Below, one piece after another: positions 27,116-35,987 of a DNA stretch of 64,000 bases. Each line of letters opens with the position of its first letter. Position 1 is the stretch's first letter. The notes below the pieces were generated by a model. The model was not told where the DNA came from and did no database searches. It worked only from the letters and a program-made list of their open reading frames with translations. The position numbers and the translations under genes are program-made. Location of the stretch: assembly GCF_030823405.1 (NCBI RefSeq), contig NZ_JAUSXC010000001.1:2339001-2403000 (forward strand). Direction: 5' to 3'. This DNA comes from Chryseobacterium ginsenosidimutans. Its GTDB lineage: Bacteria; Bacteroidota; Bacteroidia; Flavobacteriales; Weeksellaceae.

Positions 27116-28099
27116 TTAAATATGAAATATTATTGATCCTTTGGTATTACCTGATTCAAGATCCTGATGAGCTTTAGCTGCTTCTGACAAAGGATAAACA
27201 GTAGGATTAATTTCTCCCAATATTCCGTTTCGCAATGCTTCAAACATTTCTGCCGCAGCCGATTGAATACTTGCTTTATCCTTAAGATAATTGCCAAGTG
27301 CAGGACGAATCAGCTTAATATTTTTAGCTTTTAAAGTTTCTTCATCAATATCCGGCGTTCCGGAAGAAGAGCCAAACAATACGATCGTACCTTCATTTTT
27401 AATCGATTTGAGAGATTCATTAAAAGTTGCTTTTCCTACACCGTCAAAAACGACGTCAACGCCTTTTCCTTCTGTAATTTTCTTTATAGCTTCATGTAGA
27501 TCATCCGTGTCAAGTGCAATAACGTGGTCGATTCCATTATTGATAGCGTATGCTTTTTTACTGTGGTTTCCGACCGTTCCAATTACTGTAGCTCCTAATG
27601 CTTTTGCCCATCTGCTTACCAGTGAACCAACGCCTCCCGCTGCTGCATGAACTAAAATAACATCCCCTTTTTGTACCGGATATGCCTGCTTGATAAGCAT
27701 TCTTGCGGTAAGACCTTTAGCCATAATCGCTGCTGCCTGATCAAAAGAGACATCTTCCGGAAGTTTGATAAGTTCTGAAGATTCTATCAGCCTGCGTTCC
27801 GCATAAGCGCCCAATGAGAAAAAATATCCTACTCTGTCGCCTACACTAAACTCTGTAACATTTTCACCTGCAGATTCTATCACACCCGAAGCTTCAACGC
27901 CTATCGTAGCCGGAAAATCACTAATCGGAAAGCTGCCGTTACGAAACATGATATCTACAAAGTTTAGAGCGATCACTTTTTGATGAAGCACTACCTGAGT
28001 TGCTGAAGGTTGACCAATTGTAGTTACACCATATTCAAGTACAGATGGTGATCCTTGTCTGTTCATTCGGATAATACCGCTTTCATTATTTGTTGCCAT
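27116..28099 (-). CDS. Quinone oxidoreductase-like MDR protein
   Basis: A 327-residue zinc-free medium-chain dehydrogenase (QOR family). The cofactor loop VHAAAGGVGSLVSRWAKALGA binds NADPH; the substrate-domain blocks LNFVDIMFRNGSFP and GVEASGVIESAG are typical. It likely reduces quinones or enals. It is divergent from a Crp/Fnr regulator, and a perfect FNR-type box lies between them (28187-28200), so it is a likely target of that regulator. Confidence 0.88.
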   Translation of the reverse strand: MATNNESGIIRMNRQGSPSVLEYGVTTIGQPSATQVVLHQKVIALNFVDIMFRNGSFPISDFPATIGVEASGVIESAGENVTEFSVGDRVGYFFSLGAYAERRLIESSELIKLPEDVSFDQAAAIMAKGLTARMLIKQAYPVQKGDVILVHAAAGGVGSLVSRWAKALGATVIGTVGNHSKKAYAINNGIDHVIALDTDDLHEAIKKITEGKGVDVVFDGVGKATFNESLKSIKNEGTIVLFGSSSGTPDIDEETLKAKNIKLIRPALGNYLKDKASIQSAAAEMFEALRNGILGEINPTVYPLSEAAKAHQDLESGNTKGSIIFHI

Positions 28100-28186
28100 T
28101 TTTCTTTATTTTTGATTAAACTTTTTGATAGGACAAAGTTGCGGTAAGGGCGAAATATACACATTGACAAATGCAGTAAATTGTTA

Positions 28187-28200
28187 TTGATATTTATCAA
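28187..28200. promoter_or_regulatory. FNR-type operator, perfect TTGAT-N4-ATCAA
   Basis: TTGATATTTATCAA is an exact match to the classic FNR-family palindrome and is part of a longer 16-bp inverted repeat (28186-28201). It lies between the divergent MDR gene and the Crp/Fnr gene at 28253. A possible -33 TTG (28201) and -7 TATTTTTA (28218-28225) follow, which would put the box near -41 of the regulator's own promoter. Confidence 0.65.
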
Positions 28201-28252
28201 TTGAAAGATGAGTTTTTGTATTTTTACGGTATAAATTTTAATTCTATTCCTT

Positions 28253-28849
28253 TTGGCTGCTATCTCTTTTGAACCTTTTTTCAGTTATGTTGAATCCAAA
28301 TCTGCTTTCATTTTAAATGCAGAAGAAAAATCACTTTTAGAATCTGCTTTCAAGGTAAAGCATTTACGCAAGAGACAGTATCTTTTGCAGGAAGGAGATA
28401 TTTGCAGGTATATGTCTTTCATTGTGAAAGGTTCGGGCCGAATGTATTCGGTAAATGATAAAGGGCAGGAACATATTATCCGGTTCGCTATTGAAAACTG
28501 GTGGCTGGGAGATTATGAAAGTTATAACTTCAACACACCTTCACTTTATAACATTGAAGTGTTGGAAGATTCTGAGGTTCTTATGATTGAACATAGCCAA
28601 ATGCAGGAACTTATTACCTCGATACCTGCAATAGATTCAATGATTAAAGAAATCGACAGAAAAGGAACCGTAGCTACTCAAAAACGCATCCATTCTTCAA
28701 TTAGTGAGGGCGCAGAAGAAAGCTATGATAATTTGATTAAAAATTATCCTGAATTCCTGAACCGTTTTCCACAAAGTATGATTGCTTCCTATCTTGGTAT
28801 ATCACCTGAAACATTGAGCCGTGTCCGTAAAAATATGCTTAAAAAGTAA
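28253..28849 (+). CDS. Crp/Fnr family regulator with FNR-like recognition helix
   Basis: A 198-residue regulator: cyclic-nucleotide-like beta barrel (residues ~25-115), dimer helix, and a C-terminal winged helix. The recognition helix carries Glu186-x-x-Ser189-Arg190 (PETLSRVRK), the same ExxSR pattern that in FNR contacts TTGAT half-sites. The N-terminus lacks the Cys cluster of FNR, so an iron-sulfur oxygen sensor is unlikely and the signal is unknown. The start is TTG at 28253: a stop lies seven codons upstream and the first ATG would cut away about 60 residues of the sensor barrel. It probably controls its divergent and downstream neighbours. Confidence 0.88.
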   Translation: MAAISFEPFFSYVESKSAFILNAEEKSLLESAFKVKHLRKRQYLLQEGDICRYMSFIVKGSGRMYSVNDKGQEHIIRFAIENWWLGDYESYNFNTPSLYNIEVLEDSEVLMIEHSQMQELITSIPAIDSMIKEIDRKGTVATQKRIHSSISEGAEESYDNLIKNYPEFLNRFPQSMIASYLGISPETLSRVRKNMLKK

Positions 28850-28862
28850 TCTTCGGATTCTC

Positions 28863-28876
28863 TTGATAAATGTCAA
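28863..28876. promoter_or_regulatory. Second FNR-type operator, upstream of the SnoaL-like gene
   Basis: Read on the minus strand this is TTGACATTTATCAA, 13 of 14 bases identical to the box at 28187, including the centre. It lies 85 bp before the next start. A candidate promoter follows: TTTG at 28902-28905, 17 nt, then TAATTTTA at 28923-28930. Confidence 0.55.
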
Positions 28877-28961
28877 GGTAATTTCTTAATTAAAGTCATC
28901 GTTTGAGTGAACCGGGAATTCATAATTTTACCGTTGTAATTAAACAACAAAAATAAACAGT

Positions 28962-29324
28962 ATGGAAACTCAATCAATTCTTTTACAGGACAGCTTATTG
29001 GTAATCTGGAATAACCGCAATTCAGCCGAAAGACTGAAATTAATGGAAACAATCTACGCTCCGGATATCAAGTTTTTTGAAGATGATAAAAGTGAACCTT
29101 TTACAGGCTTTACGGCTATCGATGATCTTATTCAAAAATTACAGCAAGACTTGCCTGCCGATTTTGAATTTACATTGACCACAGCTCCCAAATCCAATCA
29201 CAATATTCAGCATATTAGCTGGCAGCTTGGTATTCCCGGTCAACAGCCTGTAGCTGCAGGATCTGATGTAGCAATCATCGAAGAAGGAAAAATAAAATCA
29301 TTGTATCTTTTTTTGGCAGTATAA
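28962..29324 (+). CDS. SnoaL-like / NTF2-fold protein
   Basis: A 120-residue single-domain protein of the NTF2-like fold: an N-terminal helix with WNNRNSAERLKLMETIYAPDIKFF, the typical 'FTGFTAIDDLIQKL' turn, and closing strands (VAIIEEGKIKSLYLFL). Members bind or convert small ligands; no catalytic residues can be assigned. It has its own promoter with a copy of the FNR-type box, so it likely belongs to the same small regulon as the MDR oxidoreductase. Confidence 0.75.
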   Translation: METQSILLQDSLLVIWNNRNSAERLKLMETIYAPDIKFFEDDKSEPFTGFTAIDDLIQKLQQDLPADFEFTLTTAPKSNHNIQHISWQLGIPGQQPVAAGSDVAIIEEGKIKSLYLFLAV

Positions 29325-29759
29325 ATAATATATTAGAATAAAAACATCTGTTTCTTAAATAAAAGGGAAAGTAACTTCTTTTTGACTATTTTAAATTCTA
29401 AGCAATCACTCCAAGCTTCAAAACAGGATAATTTAATACTGCAACCTTCTGAAAATTAATGGATAAAATGCTTTCTTATTTCAGAATCAATGTTGATAAA
29501 ACGTATTTAATAATATGTAAGAGTTGCTGTAAATTATTTTTTACTTGAAGTGATTGGTTGTTTTCCGATGAAGAATATGGTAGTCTCATCTATGATACAT
29601 ACAACCAAACTTGGGGTAAATTAAACCTTTATTTCTTAAAAATATGCATGCTTATTTTGGAGTTTATTGTAATTAATTGATAGATAGAGATCGGCAGGAT
29701 GGAGCAGGATGCTCATTATTGGCTTTGTGGGTAGATTGGTTAACACAAAATTAATATTT
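29325..29759. other. Intergenic region before the PL1 gene
   Basis: No gene is supported in these 435 bp. An 8-bp inverted repeat TTGGTTGT/ACAACCAA (29554-29561, 29601-29608) encloses 39 nt and could be a weak stem. No clear promoter match was found. Confidence 0.5.
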
Positions 29760-32700
29760 ATGAAAAACAGATCTTTACTCTTCAAGCATGCTCTTAAATC
29801 TTTATTATTTTGTGGATTAACATTATCCACTATCGATTTAAATGCTCAGACACTGGCATTTCCGGAAGCTACTGGTTTTGGCAGATATACTACGGGAGCA
29901 AGAGGTGCATCAAATCCTCAGATTTATCTGGTTACCAATCTAAATGACAGCGGTCCCGGTTCATTTCGTGATGCAGTGAGTCAGCCAGGCCGATTTGTAA
30001 TATTTAAAGTGGGAGGTATTGTTAATTTGCAGTCAATAGTTGCTGTAGCTGCTAATACCACTATTGCCGGACAAACTGCTCCCGGCGAAGGAATCGTGTT
30101 TTTAGGACCAAGAGTATCATTTACAGGAGCTAATAATACTATTGCCCGATATGTTCGTCTTCGTTATGGTGGAACATCTCAAAATCAGGATGCATCAGGA
30201 ATTGCTAATGGGGCAAATATCATCTTAGATCATATGACTTTTACCTGGGGTACAGACGAGGTATTTTCCGTTAACTGGGATGGTAATGGTACAAGTCCTG
30301 ATAATATAACGGTTCAGAATTCTATTATAGGACAGGGAATGCACCGTCACAATCATTCTGCCGGAGGATTAATGCAACCGCCGCCGGGAGGTAAGATCAG
30401 TTTGATCGGAAATTTATATATCTGCAACAAAACCCGTAACAATAAAATAAAAGGAATTAATGAATTTGTAAATAATGTTGTTTATAATTGGGGTAATTAC
30501 GGAAATACCTATGGACATACTCAATCTGGGGAGGCATACATCATGGGTGGAGATTCTGCAGGAGCTTCCTATGCCAATATCATTAATAATTATTTTATCG
30601 GAGGTCCCAATACAAACAGTGCCGTTACCACACCTTTCAGTGTAGGGAATGCCAACTTCAATTTATATGGTTCCGGAAATTATTTTGATAACAATAAAAA
30701 CGGAGTATTGGATGGAGCCGTAGTCCCTCAGAATTTAACGGGATATCCTGTAGGAGATGTCGCAGCAATAATGGCAACTCCGTACGATTATCCAATGAAA
30801 AATACAACAGTAACGGCTCAGACTGCATACGATAATATTGTTGCAGGCGCAGGCGCATCATATCCGAGACGTGATCAGGTAGATCAGTTAATGATTTCAG
30901 ATCTACTGTCAAAAGGAACAACAGCGACTTATGTTTATGTGCAGACTGATTTAACGACTCAGTTTGGTTTTACCAATGGTGGTGCAGGACACGTTTATGG
31001 TGCTCCGGCTCCTTTGGATACGGATAATGACGGAATGCCCGATGCATGGGAAACAGCCAATGGATTGAATCCCAACGTTTTTGATGCTTTGGCAGTAAGT
31101 ACAACACATGCTCCGTATCTGAATATTGAGGTCTATATTAACAATTTACCCAATGTAGCTCCTCCGGATTTTATTATTCCGCCATCAAATTTGAATTTCA
31201 CGAACACAGTAACAGCTGGAACTCCAGCTTCAAGTTCTTTAACGATTAACTGGAGCGATAATGCAACCAATGAAACTAATTATGTACTAGAGCGTTCTAC
31301 CGATGGTACTAATTTTACTGTTATTGCGACATTAAGTGCTAATACGACAAGTTATAATGAAGTAGGTTTAACGCCAAATACTCAATATTATTACAGAGTG
31401 AAAGCTACGAATGCTACCGAATCTTCGGTGTATACGTCAAATACATCTGTCACTACACCGCCAATTCCGTCGGCTCCCATAAAAGCAATTACTCCGGTTC
31501 CCGCAAATGGTAATAATAGTGTAGAGCTGAGCAGTGGTAATTTACTTTTAAAATGGACAGGCAGTTCAAATACAACAACGTATACTGTTTATTTCGGAAC
31601 AGATCCTCTAAATTTAAATAATATTGGTACTGTACCATATTCTGCTACACCATCATATCAACTCAATAGTTTAAATACAGCAACCAATTATTATTGGAGA
31701 ATTGATGCCAGTAATGCTCTAGGTCTTGCAACAGGAGATGTGTGGAGTTTCCGTGCTATAACACCAAGCCTTGTCGGGAACTGGCCATTTGCAGAAGCTC
31801 CTTCTTCGGGTGAACAAATTGCTGATGTAACGTCTTATGCCAATCATGGAATTTTAAATGTAGCCTACGATAATGCCAGTGTAAGAGTGCCGGGAAAAGA
31901 AAATAATGCCCTTGATCTTGCAACTTCACCTAATACTCCTTACATAGCAAGTATTCCGAATCAGGATCAGATCTTATTTAATACGAATTCTTTTACCGTT
32001 TCTTACTGGATGAAAGCCCCAACAAGCATGATTCCATCGTCTTCGGCAACCAGTCTTTATGTATTGTGTAAAGGTTCGTTCACAAAAAATACGACAACAG
32101 GAGCAACCGGTAAACGTTTTAATGTCGAGATCAAAGGAGGTCAGCTGCGATTTGCCATTGACGACGACGTTACGAAAAAAGAAATTACATCTCCAATTGC
32201 TAATTATTTTACCAATAACTGGGTACATGTCGTGATCCAGAGAGACGTTACTGCCCATAAAATGAGAATTTATACAAATGGTGTTTTAAGCACTGAAGGA
32301 GATGAAACTGCGGTTACAGGTATCGGTGAAGCAAGTGATCTGATCATCGGAAATATTGGTGAACTTGAATTTTTGTCAACGACCAACACTCCGGCTCCTT
32401 ATAAAGGTGCATTTGACGAACTTAAAATGTACAATTACGCATTATCTCCAACGGAAATATCTAATTTATACAATCAGGCAGTGTTGAGTAATGACGAATT
32501 CAGTATCAGCAAAAATGTAGGATCTGTATATCCGAACCCTGTAAAAGATCAGGTTTTCATTAAACTTCCTGAGTATAAAAAATCAAGCTTAACAGCGACA
32601 ATTCTCGATATGACAGGAAAAGTTATCGTTAAGGAAAAAATAAATGCTAACGGAAACGGAATTTTTAATTTAAATATTGCCGGTAGAAAAGTATCAGGAA

Positions 32701-32762
32701 ATTATATCCTTAATGTTTCCGGAGAAAATCTGAACAGCAATTTTAAAATTATCATTCAGTAA
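29760..32762 (+). CDS. Pectate lyase (PL1-like) with FnIII, LamG and T9SS sorting domains
   Basis: A 1000-residue exported protein. Signal peptide ends near LNAQ; then a right-handed beta-helix domain with PL1-type features (GFGRYTTGARG, VTNLNDSGPGSFRDAV, VIFKVGGIV, AGQTAPGEGI, LDHMTFTWGTDE). A calcium-type DTDNDGMPDAWE motif follows, then two fibronectin-III-like domains, a LamG/concanavalin-like domain (residues ~680-900) and a T9SS domain (VYPNPVKDQVFI). It should cleave pectin backbone outside the cell. It stands alone, about 22 kb from the rhamnogalacturonan genes at 55-64 kb, but the substrates match. The upstream 17-codon extension of the frame was rejected in favour of MKNRSLLFKHALK. 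Confidence 0.9.
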   Translation: MKNRSLLFKHALKSLLFCGLTLSTIDLNAQTLAFPEATGFGRYTTGARGASNPQIYLVTNLNDSGPGSFRDAVSQPGRFVIFKVGGIVNLQSIVAVAANTTIAGQTAPGEGIVFLGPRVSFTGANNTIARYVRLRYGGTSQNQDASGIANGANIILDHMTFTWGTDEVFSVNWDGNGTSPDNITVQNSIIGQGMHRHNHSAGGLMQPPPGGKISLIGNLYICNKTRNNKIKGINEFVNNVVYNWGNYGNTYGHTQSGEAYIMGGDSAGASYANIINNYFIGGPNTNSAVTTPFSVGNANFNLYGSGNYFDNNKNGVLDGAVVPQNLTGYPVGDVAAIMATPYDYPMKNTTVTAQTAYDNIVAGAGASYPRRDQVDQLMISDLLSKGTTATYVYVQTDLTTQFGFTNGGAGHVYGAPAPLDTDNDGMPDAWETANGLNPNVFDALAVSTTHAPYLNIEVYINNLPNVAPPDFIIPPSNLNFTNTVTAGTPASSSLTINWSDNATNETNYVLERSTDGTNFTVIATLSANTTSYNEVGLTPNTQYYYRVKATNATESSVYTSNTSVTTPPIPSAPIKAITPVPANGNNSVELSSGNLLLKWTGSSNTTTYTVYFGTDPLNLNNIGTVPYSATPSYQLNSLNTATNYYWRIDASNALGLATGDVWSFRAITPSLVGNWPFAEAPSSGEQIADVTSYANHGILNVAYDNASVRVPGKENNALDLATSPNTPYIASIPNQDQILFNTNSFTVSYWMKAPTSMIPSSSATSLYVLCKGSFTKNTTTGATGKRFNVEIKGGQLRFAIDDDVTKKEITSPIANYFTNNWVHVVIQRDVTAHKMRIYTNGVLSTEGDETAVTGIGEASDLIIGNIGELEFLSTTNTPAPYKGAFDELKMYNYALSPTEISNLYNQAVLSNDEFSISKNVGSVYPNPVKDQVFIKLPEYKKSSLTATILDMTGKVIVKEKINANGNGIFNLNIAGRKVSGNYILNVSGENLNSNFKIIIQ

Positions 32763-32801
32763 AAAATTAGATCACACTTAGTTAATTCATATTTAGTAAA
32801 G

Positions 32802-32828
32802 AAATCCTTTCAATTTTTGAAAGGGTTT
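32802..32828 (+). terminator. Terminator after the PL1 gene
   Basis: AAATCCTTTCAA and TTGAAAGGGTTT pair with one G-U pair and are followed by T6. Confidence 0.85.
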
Positions 32829-33035
32829 TTTGTTGTGATGTTAAATTGTATTGAGAAGTTTGAAGCACCGAATTGACTAACTTGAAAGAGTTTGAAAAAC
32901 CTTAAAACTTTCAGAATTAAAATTTAAACGATTGAAAATAATCTGAAAGTACCGAATTATGGTAAGTGTTTTTGCATAGAATTTGCTTTATGGGAACCTC
33001 ATTCATTTTTATAAATAATAAACTATCACAAATTA

Positions 33036-33353
33036 ATGCAACATTTACAATTTAAGCCTTTTTCGAAAGGTGAGCTTATCGACGGACTTAAGAGAACTTT
33101 TCCACAGTATAAAATCCAGACAAGTTTTGGAGCATTACAGGTTCGTACCAGCGGTTTTACAATCACAGGAAACGTGAAAATAAATGCCAATCCCGAAACA
33201 GGTAAAATAAGTACACAGACTAATAACGATATGTCTCTGTTTTTCTTAATATTTCAGTTTCCTATTGCCATGTACATCAAAGCAAAAAAGAAAAAGATAA
33301 AAAATCTTGAAGATGAGGTGGTGGAAGGACTTAAGAAAATTCTTGAGAAATAA
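33036..33353 (+). CDS. Small protein of unknown function with a C-terminal hydrophobic segment
   Basis: A 105-residue protein: an alpha/beta N-terminal part (FSKGELIDGLKRTFPQYKIQ), a beta stretch (VRTSGFTITGNVKI), one hydrophobic segment (MSLFFLIFQFPIAMYIKA) and a lysine-rich amphipathic tail. No family was recognised. The start matches a clear ATG after an AT-rich leader. It converges on the receiver gene at 33413. Confidence 0.6.
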   Translation: MQHLQFKPFSKGELIDGLKRTFPQYKIQTSFGALQVRTSGFTITGNVKINANPETGKISTQTNNDMSLFFLIFQFPIAMYIKAKKKKIKNLEDEVVEGLKKILEK

Positions 33354-33412
33354 GATTAATTCTCTTGTAAGTGAAAAAGAAGGTTTTTAAGTGTTATTTA
33401 AGAACCATACAA

Positions 33413-33769
33413 TTACGAATTGTTTTTAACAACATCTATCATATGATCGATATCAAAAGGCTTTTCAATGTAATCATCTGCTTTACAGTCTTTGGATAAT
33501 TTTGGTAGATCATTTGATGTAGAAGTTAAAACAGCCGATAAATCTTCAGTTTCAGGATCAGATTTTAATTCTTCAATAACTTCTGATCCTTTCTTTTTAC
33601 CCTTTATATGATCGTCAACAATAACTATATCGGGTTCAATTTGGTCTATTTTTTCAATGGGTTCTGTTGTTAACGATGCTGTAACTTCAAACCCTTCATC
33701 TTTCAAAACCTCATCCATTATATCGAGAATTTCTTCATTATCCTGAATAAGAATAACCTTTTTCTTCAT
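33413..33769 (-). CDS. Single-domain response regulator
   Basis: A 118-residue CheY-like receiver and nothing else. The acceptor aspartate lies in IVIVDDHIKG, the conserved Ser/Thr in VLTSTSND and the lysine in EKPFDIDHM; the acidic pocket near the N-terminus reads IQDNEE, with Gln-Asp where Asp-Asp/Glu-Asp is usual. It must act by protein contact. No histidine kinase gene is adjacent; the nearest is at 40842. Confidence 0.85.
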   Translation of the reverse strand: MKKKVILIQDNEEILDIMDEVLKDEGFEVTASLTTEPIEKIDQIEPDIVIVDDHIKGKKKGSEVIEELKSDPETEDLSAVLTSTSNDLPKLSKDCKADDYIEKPFDIDHMIDVVKNNS

Positions 33770-33893
33770 GATCAGTAATTTTTGTATAAATATAGTAAAT
33801 TACAATTAAATTTAATGCAGTGAATTAACTTTTCAAGCCTGCATTTATTACACTAAACAGCATTTTGATAAAATACTTCTGAAATATAAAAAG

Positions 33894-33933
33894 AAAGTGA
33901 AAATCCACATAGGAAATCCACTTAATTCACTTT
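33894..33933. terminator. Probable terminator after the carotenoid operon
   Basis: AAAGTGAA and TTCACTTT form a stem; the loop carries two copies of AAATCCAC. T/A tracts flank it on both sides, so it could stop leftward transcription from crtY. Confidence 0.45.
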
Positions 33934-33973
33934 TTATAAATACTTTTTGTTGTTGATATAGGTTTTTCGAGGC

Positions 33974-34654
33974 TTATTTTTTAAATTTCAGAAATAAATA
34001 GATATTCCACAAAATCAGCTCATATCCATATATTGTATCTTCAATCGGAATAGTGAAGATTCTTACGCCTATAAAATCATTTTGGTTGTAATTAACAATC
34101 GGTGATTCGAGACCTGTACCCGTTAAAATCCCATTAACTAATAAAAATCCGGGCATTAGCAATAAATAGATAAAAGAAGCTTTGCCAATCCATCTTGATT
34201 TCAGTACAAAGTATAAAACAAATAAGCTGCATGCTGTTGTAATAAATGTGAGAGAAGTATATATTTTTTCGTTAAAATACAGCCCGATCGATAATGTAAT
34301 CAAGATACTTATTATCACAAATATTTTTTCAGGTACTGGTTTCCAGTCGAGCTTAAAAAACTTATCGAGACAGAAATAAGTAAAGAGGCACGAAAAAGGA
34401 ATACAGATAAAGAACAAAACTTCTTCAATGGGAAGCTGTAAAATTTTAATTCCTGTGATATACTTGTCATTAAACCACCAAACCCCGATTTTTGTAAACC
34501 ATGCATCCCAAATAATAAACACCGAACCAATAATAAATGAAGCCGCAAAAAATGCCCCGAAATGTTTATTAAATTTTATTTTATGATGAAATGAAAAAAT
34601 AAAACAGATAAAGACCGTAAAAAAGTTGATCAGGAGGTACGTGTATGAAAGCAT
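33974..34654 (-). CDS. Lycopene cyclase, fused CrtYc-CrtYd type
   Basis: A 226-residue membrane protein with about six to seven helices made of two repeated halves. Each half ends in a Pro-Ile-Glu-(Glu/Asp) motif: LQLPIEEVLFF and FTIPIEDTIYGYE. This is the heterodimeric/fused cyclase family (CrtYc+CrtYd, as in fungi and haloarchaea), not the FAD-dependent CrtY. It would close both ends of lycopene to beta-carotene. Start is 2 bp after the crtZ stop, so it is the last gene of the operon. Confidence 0.88.
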   Translation of the reverse strand: MLSYTYLLINFFTVFICFIFSFHHKIKFNKHFGAFFAASFIIGSVFIIWDAWFTKIGVWWFNDKYITGIKILQLPIEEVLFFICIPFSCLFTYFCLDKFFKLDWKPVPEKIFVIISILITLSIGLYFNEKIYTSLTFITTACSLFVLYFVLKSRWIGKASFIYLLLMPGFLLVNGILTGTGLESPIVNYNQNDFIGVRIFTIPIEDTIYGYELILWNIYLFLKFKK

Positions 34655-34656
34655 CG

Positions 34657-35112
34657 CTATTTATTTTTATTAAAAAACATTTTAAAATATTTAATAGGAA
34701 CCCATAAAAAACCAAAACATTCGCCTTTTTCTTTTCCGGTATGTTTATGATGTTGTTTGTGTGCTCTTCTGATTGCCAATAGATAAGGATTTTCAGTATT
34801 TCGTAAAAATTTTACACGTTGATGGATAAATATATCATGTACAAAAAAATACGCCATTCCGTACAATGCAATGCCCACGGCTATATAAAACCAATAATTA
34901 AAATTCTGAATCGTACCATAATACATCAGAATAATAGTGGGAACAGCAAATATGGCAAAAAAATAGTCATTTTTTTCCATGTGTCCTTCATTGCTGTGAT
35001 CGTGATGGTCTTTGTGCAAAGCCCAGAGAAAACCATGCATAATATATTTGTGAATGAGCCATGTCATCCCTTCCATGATAAAAAAAGTAATAAATACAAT
35101 AAGAAAATTCAT
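34657..35112 (-). CDS. crtZ: Beta-carotene hydroxylase
   Basis: A 151-residue di-iron membrane hydroxylase. The histidine clusters are visible: HKYIMHG, HKDHHDH, HDIFIHQR and RRAHKQHHKH. It adds 3- and 3'-hydroxyl groups to beta-carotene, giving zeaxanthin. The order and spacing (33 bp after crtB, 2 bp before the cyclase) point to one transcript. Confidence 0.92.
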   Translation of the reverse strand: MNFLIVFITFFIMEGMTWLIHKYIMHGFLWALHKDHHDHSNEGHMEKNDYFFAIFAVPTIILMYYGTIQNFNYWFYIAVGIALYGMAYFFVHDIFIHQRVKFLRNTENPYLLAIRRAHKQHHKHTGKEKGECFGFLWVPIKYFKMFFNKNK

Positions 35113-35145
35113 ACTTAATAATGTTAAATTATAGAAATTGTAGAG

Positions 35146-35982
35146 CTATAAAAGAGAGGTTTTATATTGTAAGTAACTGCTCATCATCAGAGAAATTTTC
35201 GCTCCGTTTGATATTCTTATTCTTTCGCTCATAATGGTATTGGCAGATCTTCTTTTTATTTTTGTAAAAAGAGAATTGTAATAGCGGTAGGCAACATAAA
35301 CGCCAAATCTTGATGATGGTGGAAGCATTTTTATACCCTCCAGTGCTTCTTTGAATTCTGTTGCTATATCTTTTTCAATTGAAAGTTTAACAGCATTGTC
35401 AAACGAAGAAATGTCCAGATCAGGAAAATAGCACCTTCCTAAAATCTCATAGTCATCTTTCAAATCCCGTAAGAAATTTACTTTCTGAAAAACAGAACCC
35501 AATTTCATGGCGAAAGGTTTTAATCTTTCATATTGTTCTTTATTTCCTTCAACGAATACCTGAAGACACATTAATCCTACAACTTCGGCCGAGCCCAGGA
35601 TATATTCTTTATAAAGATCAGAATTATAATCTATTTTTTCCAGATCCATCTCCATGCTGGTCAGAAATTTATCAATAAGCGATGCATCAATATTATACTG
35701 ATGTACTGTTTCCTGAAAAGACTGAAGAATAGGGTTGAGGGAGATTCTTTCATCCAATGCCTCCAGGGTTTCATTTCTGAATTTTTTGAGCAATTTGCTC
35801 TTATCATATTCATGGAAACTGTCCACAATTTCATCTGCCAGACGGACATATCCGTAAATGGCATAAATGGGATTCCTGATAGAAGATGCAAGGGCAAGAA
35901 TTCCTAGAGAAAAACTTGTACTGTATTGTTTTGTAGTCTCTTTGCTAATTTTATAAGAGAGCTCATCAAATAATTTTTTCAT
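35146..35982 (-). CDS. crtB: Phytoene synthase
   Basis: A 278-residue squalene/phytoene synthase. It joins two geranylgeranyl diphosphates. The first Asp-rich motif is in LADEIVDSFHEYD, the second in FLRDLKDDYEILGRCYFP, and YAIYGYVRLADE is typical. It lies 5 bp after crtI. No geranylgeranyl diphosphate synthase gene is in the window, so the substrate is made elsewhere. Confidence 0.93.
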   Translation of the reverse strand: MKKLFDELSYKISKETTKQYSTSFSLGILALASSIRNPIYAIYGYVRLADEIVDSFHEYDKSKLLKKFRNETLEALDERISLNPILQSFQETVHQYNIDASLIDKFLTSMEMDLEKIDYNSDLYKEYILGSAEVVGLMCLQVFVEGNKEQYERLKPFAMKLGSVFQKVNFLRDLKDDYEILGRCYFPDLDISSFDNAVKLSIEKDIATEFKEALEGIKMLPPSSRFGVYVAYRYYNSLFTKIKRRSANTIMSERIRISNGAKISLMMSSYLQYKTSLL

Positions 35983-35987
35983 ATTAA

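Noticed and set aside
27291..27650. 119-codon open frame on the plus strand opposite the MDR oxidoreductase
   Set aside because: Its residues mirror the codons of the well-supported gene on the other strand and show no family features.
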